From: Bryobacterales bacterium
Lineage (GTDB): Bacteria > Acidobacteriota > Terriglobia > Bryobacterales > Bryobacteraceae
DNA length: 9,526 nt
NCBI GenBank assembly: GCA_003139735.1
Contig: PLGA01000535.1
Coordinates: forward strand, 1 to 9,526
Reading direction: 5' to 3'
Position numbers and translations under genes: made by a program. The stretch's first letter is position 1. Each line of letters opens with the position of its first letter. The notes beneath the pieces are model-generated. The model made no database searches, was not told the origin of the DNA, and saw only the letters and a list, made by a program, of their open reading frames with translations. Positions 1 through 6,146 of this stretch are shown here, piece by piece.

Positions 1-105
1 AGCAAGTGGAACAAGATCGAACATCGGCTATTCTCGTTCATCACGCAGAACTGGCGCGGGAAACCTTTGACGAGCCTGCAGGTGATCGTGAACCTGATCG
101 CCGCC
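1..105 (+). pseudogene. ISAzo13-family transposase, 3' remnant (C-terminal fragment)
   Basis: Reading frame 1 from the window edge gives SKWNKIEHRLFSFIT followed by QNWRGKPLTSLQVIVNLIAA. This closely resembles the C-terminal part of ISAzo13-family (DDE_Tnp_ISAZ013 / Rhodopirellula-type) transposases, where the SKWNxIEHRLFSFI block lies in the catalytic core near its end. The resemblance stops around base 105. After that the frame stays open to a TAA at 229-231, but it is low-complexity Pro/Leu/Arg sequence that is simply antisense to the neighbouring deacetylase gene. In intact members roughly 50 more residues normally follow, so the 3' end has been lost. The 5' part lies outside the window, so I cannot tell whether the rest of the element survives. 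No terminal inverted repeat was recognised near the break. Family assignment rests on recall of the motif, not on a search. Confidence 0.75.
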
Positions 106-129
106 CCCGCTCCCCTTCTTCTGCCGCTT

Positions 130-2943
130 CTACCGCGCGGTCCGTCCGGCGGCCGCCGTCTTCGGCAGGCTGATCAGGTTGGCCAGAAGCCGGTAGGCGC
201 CGTCGGTTCCGGCCGGCAGTTGGCGCCATAACGCCAAGCCGAGATAGATCCACCTTCCCTGGCCGTACTTCGCTTCGACCAACGCCCCGAGTTTCTCCCC
301 TGGATTGTCCTTGAACGAGTCCGTCATCGACACCAGATCCACGTACTTCGGGTCCTTCTCTCCAAGGAAGTAAAGGCCGCGCTCCTGCACCCAGCCGGCC
401 CACGTCGATGGGCCGATCTTGTTCGGAAAACGGAATACCGGGTCGGCCGGCGCGAGGATCTTGACGGGCGCCAGCTCGTCGGCCACGCGGTTCCCACTGA
501 CCTTGGCAGGATAGGGGCCGTAATCCGCCTGATTGAACTCCATCTTGTTGTACTGCACGATGACGGTCCCGCCGCGCGAGACGTAATCGAGCAGACGGCG
601 ATTATTGGCGCGAAGATCGGCGCGCCGCTCGTAGGCGCGGACACCCGTCACGATCACATCGTGTTTGGCCAGATTACCCCACGCGAGTTCGTCCTCGTCG
701 ATATAAGTCACCTTCGCGCCCAACTGTTCGAGCTCCGCGGGAACCTGATCGCCCACGCCGGCGATGTAGCCAACGTTGAGGTTCGGCGTGACCTTGACAT
801 CGACCACCTTGAGGGCCGCTTCGGCCGGCTTGATCACCTGGCGGCGCTGAATGTGCGGATATTCGATCACCTCATAGCCATCGGAGAACTTCTCGTTCGG
901 GAAAGCCGGGGAGGCAACCACCGCGCGCAGAGTGTACTGGCCGGCCTTAGCCAGCGGCGGGGCAGTGACCAAGAACCTGGCCGACCGGGCTTCATCCTCG
1001 TGCGCGAAGCTGAGCGCCGCGCGGCCGGGAGCCGCCTTCCATCCGGGGGGTAGTTCGAGAGATACCGATGCCTCAGCCGCGCCCTTCACGCCGTTGATCA
1101 CGGAGACATGGATCTCGCGGGCCACCGGCCCCGATGCGGCGCCGGCCGAGGCCGGGATTACGGCAAGCGCCGGCGTGACGCTTACCGAAAAGGCCGGGAC
1201 GACGTTGAGTTCCATGCGCTTGTCGCCGAGGTAAATGTCCTGCACGTAGCGGAATTCGACCGGCGCCTCACGGGTGACTTCGGCGTTGCCGGCCTTGACG
1301 TGGAACGCCACGCGAAACGGCGTGGGGGCGAAGGGGACGCCGAACTCGACGTCCGGGTCGAAGATCTGAATCGCCTGGTTCTCCGGATGCTTCCAGTAGT
1401 TGTCGTTGAAGTAAGGCGTTGTGGACCGGGCGTTTTTCGGAACGTGCGCGTCGGAAGCGCAGGTGTAGACCGTATCCGTCTTGACGGCGCGCGGCTCGCA
1501 GGCGGCGGGCGCGTCGAAGCCGGCGATCGAAACGCCGGTCACGCTTACATCCGACGGACCGCGGTTCACGGCCAGGATGGAGAGCCTGACAGGCTGTCCG
1601 GCGACCACCAGCCCATCGTCGGCCACGGCGTCGAACACAAGGCCGTGCGCGGCAAGCACGGCGTCCTGATAGTCGCGTTCCTTGATGCGCAGGCGGAAAT
1701 CGATTTCGTAGCGGGCCGAATCGTCGAGCCCCATTCCGGCAAGCTGCGCGCGCAAGGCGCGGATGCCGGCGAGACCGGTTTCGATAGGCGCCGCAGTGGC
1801 GGCGTCGTTGCCGGAGTCGAAGGCGTTCCGCGCGGCCCTGGCATCGGCGGCGATGGCGCCCAGCGCGGAGACGAGAGCGGCGGGCGGATTCGCGCCGGCA
1901 TACTGGGCGATCGCTTCGATGCGGGTGTCCACGCCGTCGAACAGCGAGGCTTCAGTCTTGTCCTTTTGTGCGGGGAGGGTGCTAAAGATGAGCTGGTATC
2001 CGCCGCCCGGACCTCCGCCGCCCCGCCCGGCATTGAATCCAGGCAGGGACGGCAGGCCGCCCGTACCCTGGCATTTGTGCTCGCTGCGCGCGTCGGCGCC
2101 CATCTCGGCGTAGGTGCGGCCAAGCAGCGGGTCGTACGCGTTGGTATTGGCCGGAGTGAGCCTCACCGGCGGCGCCGTCGGCGCGGCCTGCGGCGCTGGT
2201 TGAGGCGCCGGGGAAGAGGCGTCGCCGCGGCCGCCTGCCGGTCCTCCACGGCCGCCGGCGCCGCCCCCGCCGGCGAAGTAGAGTTTCTTCGGCTGCCAGG
2301 GCCTGAGCCCTTCGCGGAGCTGCGCCGGATACTTCGAGGGGTCGCCGGCCGCGTAGTAGGCTTCCCGGAACAGTACCGCCGTCGCCTCATGGGCGCGGTC
2401 GCCGCCGCGGCCCTGGATGTTCATCGTCAGCGTGACGTCGGGGCGCAGGGTACGGATGAGCCGGACGTAATCGCCGACGATGTCCTCGCGGCCCCATTTT
2501 TGAATTACCTCCTGGGGATCGAAGGAATAACCGTAATCGATGGCTCGCGTGAAGTACTGCTCGGCCCCGTCGATGCGGTGGGCCGAAAGCAGTTCGGCGG
2601 TGCGCAGAACGGCCATGTCGCGGAAAAGCTCTGGGCCGATTTCATTTTGTCCGCCGTCGCCGCGGTTGTTCTGCAGACAGATGGAACGCAGGCCCATGCC
2701 ATGCGTGAACATGGCGAACAACGCGTTGGTCTCGTCGTCGGGGTGCGCCGGAGCCTGCAGGAACGAGCCGTAGACGCCGAGCTTGCGAATCGCAAGACCC
2801 AGCGCGATGTGGCCGCTGTTCTCGCCGACGATCGAGAAGCCCATGCGGTTCTGCGCCAGAACGCGAACCGGGATGGGCGCCGTAGTCATCACGGCAATGC
2901 CCACCGTGGCGATCGTGAACAAGCTTCTGAGCAGACGTTTCAT
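130..2943 (-). CDS. Secreted PIG-L (LmbE-like) family deacetylase with C-terminal GATase/ThuA-like region
   Basis: A 937-aa exported protein. The frame is open back to 3069, but ATG 2943 is preferred: it has an AAAGG Shine-Dalgarno six bases upstream and starts a signal peptide (MKRLLRSLFT, hydrophobic core, VLA-Q near residue 30). Residues about 55-220 are a PIG-L domain. It has the zinc motif HPDDE (67-71), the family block NRGDGGQNEIG (93-103), a later GDRAHEA (His185) and SEHKCQG (His289). PIG-L enzymes are zinc-dependent N-deacetylases of GlcNAc-type or related substrates; the substrate here cannot be inferred. A Gly/Arg- then Pro/Ala-rich stretch (about 224-260) and another Gly-rich stretch (about 305-316) interrupt the early part. 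Residues about 608-712 look like a NEW3/NPCBM-associated beta domain (LELPPGW). Residues about 713-925 resemble a class I glutamine amidotransferase-like/ThuA fold (VIVTGVRAYE, YVSRGGTVIVQYN). Similar long fusions are common in Acidobacteria. The stop codon lies 24 bases from the transposase remnant. Confidence 0.9.
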   Translation of the reverse strand: MKRLLRSLFTIATVGIAVMTTAPIPVRVLAQNRMGFSIVGENSGHIALGLAIRKLGVYGSFLQAPAHPDDETNALFAMFTHGMGLRSICLQNNRGDGGQNEIGPELFRDMAVLRTAELLSAHRIDGAEQYFTRAIDYGYSFDPQEVIQKWGREDIVGDYVRLIRTLRPDVTLTMNIQGRGGDRAHEATAVLFREAYYAAGDPSKYPAQLREGLRPWQPKKLYFAGGGGAGGRGGPAGGRGDASSPAPQPAPQAAPTAPPVRLTPANTNAYDPLLGRTYAEMGADARSEHKCQGTGGLPSLPGFNAGRGGGGPGGGYQLIFSTLPAQKDKTEASLFDGVDTRIEAIAQYAGANPPAALVSALGAIAADARAARNAFDSGNDAATAAPIETGLAGIRALRAQLAGMGLDDSARYEIDFRLRIKERDYQDAVLAAHGLVFDAVADDGLVVAGQPVRLSILAVNRGPSDVSVTGVSIAGFDAPAACEPRAVKTDTVYTCASDAHVPKNARSTTPYFNDNYWKHPENQAIQIFDPDVEFGVPFAPTPFRVAFHVKAGNAEVTREAPVEFRYVQDIYLGDKRMELNVVPAFSVSVTPALAVIPASAGAASGPVAREIHVSVINGVKGAAEASVSLELPPGWKAAPGRAALSFAHEDEARSARFLVTAPPLAKAGQYTLRAVVASPAFPNEKFSDGYEVIEYPHIQRRQVIKPAEAALKVVDVKVTPNLNVGYIAGVGDQVPAELEQLGAKVTYIDEDELAWGNLAKHDVIVTGVRAYERRADLRANNRRLLDYVSRGGTVIVQYNKMEFNQADYGPYPAKVSGNRVADELAPVKILAPADPVFRFPNKIGPSTWAGWVQERGLYFLGEKDPKYVDLVSMTDSFKDNPGEKLGALVEAKYGQGRWIYLGLALWRQLPAGTDGAYRLLANLISLPKTAAAGRTAR

Positions 2944-3118
2944 GGGCCGCCTTTCGCGCGCGAGCGCCGGTTCATTTATTTTAGGCTCGTCCGGGGAGTT
3001 TTTGGCGTTGCGGTTTATTCTGGAAGTCTTCGCTTTCGCCATCATCCTTGCCATGGACCTGATCACCATGGGCTAGCGGGCGCCGAAAGCGCGAACATCC
3101 TGGTATAGAGTGGATACG
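2944..3118. promoter_or_regulatory. Divergent intergenic region with a candidate promoter for the PIG-L gene
   Basis: This 175-base stretch separates two divergently transcribed exported-protein genes and should hold promoters for both. On the - strand, TAAAAT at 2983-2978 sits in the most AT-rich patch and is a fair -10 for the PIG-L gene, but no convincing -35 lies 16-18 bases upstream. On the + strand, TATAGA at 3104-3109 resembles a -10, but it would place the transcript start only a few bases before ATG 3119, again without a recognisable -35. Either promoter may be of a non-housekeeping type. No operator repeat or terminator was seen. ORFs running through this stretch carry no recognisable protein. 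Confidence 0.3.
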
Positions 3119-3985
3119 ATGCGGTCTGTCGAGACTTATGGAGCCAGGGTTGCGCTGGCCGCGCTATGCGTCGTGGCCGCGCCGTGGCTGTGGGCGCAGG
3201 GGCCTCCGTATCAGACCGACGATCCCGTGCCGGTCGATCTGCACCATTACGAGTTTTACATCTTCGGCGGCATGGACGGGACGACGGCGGAAATCGATTC
3301 CACGGGACCGGCTATCGAGTTCAACTGGGGCGCGATTCCCAGAGTGCAATTACACGCGATTCTGGCCTTGGGGGCGATCGCGCCATCGAACAATCCGATC
3401 TATCTTCCCGGCGGAACCGGACCCGGGGCTTTCGGGCTGACGGACATGGAACTGGGCACGAAGATCGCTTTCATCAAGGAGTCGAAATACGTTCCCCAGA
3501 TCGGCGCCTTCACGATGTTCGAAATTCCGACGGGAAGCTACGACAAAGGCCTCGGCGTGGGAAAGGTCTGGTATAAGCTCCCCATCTGGCTGCAGAAGAA
3601 TGCCGGGCCTTGGACCTTTGACGGCGGCGCCGGGTATCAGGTCGTGCCGCAGATCGGCTACCGCAATTTTCCGTACACCGGATGGCTGTTGAAACGGAGC
3701 CTCAGCGACAGGCTGGAACTGGGAGCCGAGCTCTTTGCCCATGGGCGCGAGGGATTCGCCGCGGCGCAGACGGAGGCTTCGGCGATGGTCGACTTGGGCG
3801 GCTACTATCACTTCAAGAATCACCCCGGAGAGCAGTTCTTATTTGCGTATGGCCACTCCGTCGCGGGCCAGACGGAGAACTACGCCTATGTGGGGATGTA
3901 TTGGACCTGGGGGAAAGACGCCAAGAAGGATTCCGCGCAAAACGACTGGATGCGGGGGCCAATGAACGGGAAGGGAATTGAATGA
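3119..3985 (+). CDS. Outer-membrane beta-barrel protein, Phenol_MetA_deg ("transporter") type
   Basis: A 288-aa protein from ATG 3119. A GTG three codons upstream (3110) is the alternative start; the ATG has a weak GAGTGG purine run about six bases before it. The N-terminus is a signal peptide: a short charged start, a hydrophobic core (VALAALCVVAA) and a cleavage site near WLWA-Q (residues 26-27). The mature protein opens with GPPYQTDDPVPVDLHHYEFY. This resembles the start of the many small barrels labelled 'transporter' or MetA-pathway of phenol degradation, which often begin with a P-F/Y-x-TDDPxPVD motif. The rest alternates short amphipathic strands with Gly/Asp turns and many aromatic residues, as in an outer-membrane barrel, and there is no cytoplasmic enzyme motif. 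Family members are thought to move hydrophobic compounds, but the substrate is unknown. The gene may share a transcript with downstream genes, although a hairpin overlaps its stop codon and a 301-base gap follows. Confidence 0.8.
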   Translation: MRSVETYGARVALAALCVVAAPWLWAQGPPYQTDDPVPVDLHHYEFYIFGGMDGTTAEIDSTGPAIEFNWGAIPRVQLHAILALGAIAPSNNPIYLPGGTGPGAFGLTDMELGTKIAFIKESKYVPQIGAFTMFEIPTGSYDKGLGVGKVWYKLPIWLQKNAGPWTFDGGAGYQVVPQIGYRNFPYTGWLLKRSLSDRLELGAELFAHGREGFAAAQTEASAMVDLGGYYHFKNHPGEQFLFAYGHSVAGQTENYAYVGMYWTWGKDAKKDSAQNDWMRGPMNGKGIE

Positions 3986-4008
3986 GCCGCGCGATGCGGG
4001 CCGGCTCA
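3983..4008 (+). terminator. GC hairpin overlapping the stop codon; possible weak terminator
   Basis: The stop codon itself begins a perfect 7-bp inverted repeat, TGAGCCG (3983-3989) with CGGCTCA (4002-4008), enclosing a 12-base loop that contains a further CGC/GCG pairing. No T-run follows (the next bases are ACCCTGGG), so this is not a standard intrinsic terminator. It could attenuate transcription, protect the 3' end of the upstream mRNA, or be a chance GC-rich palindrome. Confidence 0.3.
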
Positions 4009-4122
4009 CCCTGGGTGGTGCGAAGATGGCTCCCGGAAACGAAGACCGCAATTCGGAAGATCAAGAGTTGGCGGCTGGGTGTATCCTGAATAGGACCCGG
4101 GAAGTCAAAATGGAAACTCCGG

Positions 4123-4128
4123 TACAAT
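4123..4128 (+). promoter_or_regulatory. Candidate -10 element (TACAAT) for the propeller/PEP-CTERM genes
   Basis: TACAAT matches the TATAAT consensus at five of six positions. It lies about 160 bases upstream of the TTG start, just before the structured leader. No good TTGACA-like -35 is present 16-18 bases upstream, and there is no TG extension. A start about 7 bases downstream would place the transcript 5' end near 4135, immediately at the first copy of GTCCAGT (4136-4142). The position is suggestive; the promoter call is inference. Confidence 0.3.
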
Positions 4129-4135
4129 CGATGCT

Positions 4136-4270
4136 GTCCAGTATAGCGAACGGGAATCCTGGCTTGAGTGGTTTGGGGAGCCTGGACCGGCAGTCGGTTT
4201 GCCGCTTCCATCAAGCAGTCCAGTCCCCTATCCAAGCCGCCTGCCTGAAAGATGAAAAGGCCATCTTTCA
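4136..4270 (+). ncRNA. Putative structured 5' leader (unassigned cis-regulatory RNA candidate)
   Basis: The untranslated stretch before the propeller gene has ordered, nested complementarity. The strands are GGCTTG (4161-4166) with CAAGCC (4233-4238); GGGGA (4175-4179) with TCCCC (4224-4228); and CTGGAC (4182-4187) with GTCCAG (4218-4223). The last two stack with only a two-base bulge. Inside are CGGCA/TGCCG (4188-4192 / 4200-4204) and a short CTT/AAG hairpin (4205-4207 / 4213-4215), giving a three-way junction. A separate 9-bp perfect hairpin, TGAAAGATG/CATCTTTCA (4246-4254 / 4262-4270, 7-base loop), ends five bases before the Shine-Dalgarno. GTCCAGT also occurs at 4136-4142 and could compete for CTGGAC. 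It matches no riboswitch class I can recognise. The pairings are seen directly; the regulatory role is inference. Confidence 0.4.
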
Positions 4271-4275
4271 AACCC

Positions 4276-4282
4276 AAAGGAG
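4276..4282 (+). promoter_or_regulatory. Shine-Dalgarno AAAGGAG that fixes a TTG start
   Basis: AAAGGAG is a near-perfect Shine-Dalgarno four bases before TTG 4287. The TTG is in frame with the propeller protein and begins a textbook signal peptide. No ATG or GTG in this frame nearby does both: the first in-frame ATG downstream falls inside the hydrophobic core of that signal. The spacing is slightly short but acceptable. Confidence 0.75.
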
Positions 4283-4286
4283 ATCC

Positions 4287-6125
4287 TTGTCGAAGAAGCA
4301 AGTTATTCGAACCATCCTGCTCCCGGGCATGTTAATGTTGATGGGCTCGATGGCGCCGGCTCTTGCGCAGTTGGTGGTCGGAGGCTTGGAGTTTCCGCCC
4401 AACTACGATACGTTCCAGCCGCCCGCGGTGGGCGGCTCCTATGTCGATCCCGTCTTCGGCTCGACGGTCAGGCGGATGTCGAACGCCCCGGGCACGCTGG
4501 ACGCCGACCCGGCTCACGGTGGTGGTTACTTGCCGTGGATCTCGGATGAGTATTCGACCATGACGCCGTTCAACAGCGACAATTCCAATATTCTCCTGGT
4601 ACACCAAAGCTACTTCGGACTCTATAGTGGAGCCGGCGTTTATGTTCGGGATCTTCCGCTCGAGATCAACGCGTCCAGCGAACCGAGGTGGTCGAGGGCC
4701 GATAATCACACGATTTACTACCATTACGGCAACCAGTTGAAGACCTACGACATCTCCAGCGGCGCTATGACCGTCGTGCACACGTTCAGTGAATACTCCG
4801 CCATCAGCGGCATGGGCGAATCCGACATCTCTTTTGATGGGGACCACTTTGTCTTCGCCGGAGACGGGCGGTACGTCTTCGTGTATCGGATCAGCGCCGA
4901 CACGACATCTCCAACGTTCGATACTGGCGGAGGCGGCGTCGATAGCCTGTATATTACGCCCAACAACAACGTCACCATCACCTGGGATCAGCCCGGGACC
5001 GTGCGCCATACCGGCATCGAACTCTTCGACGGCAGCATGAACTTTCAGAGACAGATCGCCCGGGCCGACGGACACATGGACGTCACTCTGGACACGGACG
5101 GCACTGAAGTTATGGTCTGGGCAAACTCCGACGATCCGCAGCCGATCTGCAACAACGGCATCGTGAAGATTCGGCTGGCCGACGGACAACAAACCTGCCT
5201 GGCCACGTTAGATTGGAGCCTCGCAGTTCACATTTCCGGCCCGGACAACAGCGGCTTCGTTTATGTGGATGCCTACGCCCCGGACAATCCCGACCCGCCG
5301 AGTGGATGGTTCGAATATACGAACGAGTTGCTGCAGATCAAGCTCGACGGTTCGCAGGTGCTTCGGTTGGCCCATCACCGCAGCCGCCCGTTCGGAATCA
5401 ACACCTACAATTGGCAACCACGGGTGTCCACCAGTCGCGACGGAAGCCGGGTGGTCTACACTAGCGACTACGATTTGCAGGTGATCGACGCATATGGGGC
5501 TCAATACTCCGATGCCTATCTGATCGAAGTGGGCGGCCCATCTTTGCCGCTCCCCCTACAGTACCAGTTGACTACCGCGACCAATCCGGCCAGCAGCGGC
5601 GCCGTCACGGCTGGCGGTTGGGAATACGCAGGGGGTATGGCCGGACTGCTGGCGACCCCGGCCGCTGGGTACAAATTCGCCTACTTCTCGGGCGATCTCA
5701 CCGGCTCAGCCAACCCTCAAAACCTCACCATGAATGGCCCGAGGAGCGTGGTAGCGAACTTCCAGGCCCTGGCGCCCGTGCTGACGGCTGCTGTTGCGGG
5801 CAAGGCCGACGGGACAGTCGCGGGACAACGCGTCTGGACCATTCGCCTTTCGGATACAGGCGCCGGGGTTGCCTCGGGAGCCGAGATAACGGGCGTGACC
5901 CTAACGCAAACGGCGGGAACTTCTTGCGTTCCGGCAGCTTCCGTGGTTTCCACGTTCCCGGTCGCCATTGGCGACATCGCGATTAAAGCCAACGGCGCCG
6001 GCGCGGTTACTCTCAGTTTCGGCGGATGCGCCGACTCCACGGCGCGGTTTGCGGCTAAAGTGAGTTTCAGCGCCGATGCCGGAGCGTATGCCGGTTCGAC
6101 GACGATCAATAACCAACCCAAGTAG
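4287..6125 (+). CDS. Secreted beta-propeller-like protein with C-terminal InlB-type repeat domain
   Basis: A 612-aa protein from TTG 4287, chosen for its Shine-Dalgarno and because the signal peptide begins there (SKKQVIRTILLPG, then PALA-Q at residues 27-28). The frame is open 309 bases further upstream, but that part does not read as protein. Residues about 30-420 look like a TolB/WD40-type propeller. An opening YVDPVFGSTVRRMS block, familiar from exported acidobacterial propellers, is followed by recurring blade-like segments (EPRWSRADNHTIYY, YDISSGAM, SDISFDGDHFVFAG, VSTSRDGSRVVYTSDYD). Residues about 426-492 match the divergent InlB B-repeat pattern (TATNPASSGAV, ATPAAGYKF, SGDLTGSANP, MNGPRSVVANF). 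Residues about 493-612 form a Gly/Ala/Thr-rich beta domain with two cysteines, of unknown type. It has no PEP-CTERM tail of its own. The role is probably extracellular binding; no catalytic motif is seen. The next gene starts 21 bases after the stop. Confidence 0.75.
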   Translation: MSKKQVIRTILLPGMLMLMGSMAPALAQLVVGGLEFPPNYDTFQPPAVGGSYVDPVFGSTVRRMSNAPGTLDADPAHGGGYLPWISDEYSTMTPFNSDNSNILLVHQSYFGLYSGAGVYVRDLPLEINASSEPRWSRADNHTIYYHYGNQLKTYDISSGAMTVVHTFSEYSAISGMGESDISFDGDHFVFAGDGRYVFVYRISADTTSPTFDTGGGGVDSLYITPNNNVTITWDQPGTVRHTGIELFDGSMNFQRQIARADGHMDVTLDTDGTEVMVWANSDDPQPICNNGIVKIRLADGQQTCLATLDWSLAVHISGPDNSGFVYVDAYAPDNPDPPSGWFEYTNELLQIKLDGSQVLRLAHHRSRPFGINTYNWQPRVSTSRDGSRVVYTSDYDLQVIDAYGAQYSDAYLIEVGGPSLPLPLQYQLTTATNPASSGAVTAGGWEYAGGMAGLLATPAAGYKFAYFSGDLTGSANPQNLTMNGPRSVVANFQALAPVLTAAVAGKADGTVAGQRVWTIRLSDTGAGVASGAEITGVTLTQTAGTSCVPAASVVSTFPVAIGDIAIKANGAGAVTLSFGGCADSTARFAAKVSFSADAGAYAGSTTINNQPK

Positions 6126-6146
6126 AGACCGAGCACGGGAGCTCTC

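Noticed and set aside
2163..2390. Repeat-rich GC stretch considered as a separate repeat element
   Set aside because: It is the coding sequence for the Gly/Arg and Pro/Ala-rich linker of the PIG-L protein, and I see no regular unit length.
2944..3069. Upstream extension of the PIG-L frame adding 42 residues
   Set aside because: The extension reads as a Lys/Arg-rich stretch ahead of an obvious signal peptide, and the Shine-Dalgarno sits before the internal ATG at 2943.
1108..3108. A 666-codon open frame on the + strand, opposite the PIG-L gene
   Set aside because: It is Gly/Arg/Val-rich with no domain, and its codons mirror the third positions of the real gene. The opposite strand has a signal peptide, HPDDE and other family motifs. 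It is an antisense shadow in GC-rich DNA.
3978..4286. Propeller gene starting at TTG 3978, overlapping the barrel gene
   Set aside because: The 103 extra residues show no protein-like pattern and would bury the signal peptide. The strong Shine-Dalgarno is at 4276-4282.
4136..4286. Known riboswitch, such as c-di-GMP-I (GEMM), cobalamin or TPP
   Set aside because: None of the conserved core sequences I know for these classes is present, so the element is left unassigned.
3985..4286. RpoN (sigma-54) promoter of the kind reported for some PEP-CTERM genes
   Set aside because: I looked for GG and GC dinucleotides ten bases apart in a TTGGCAC-N4-TTGC context and found no acceptable match.
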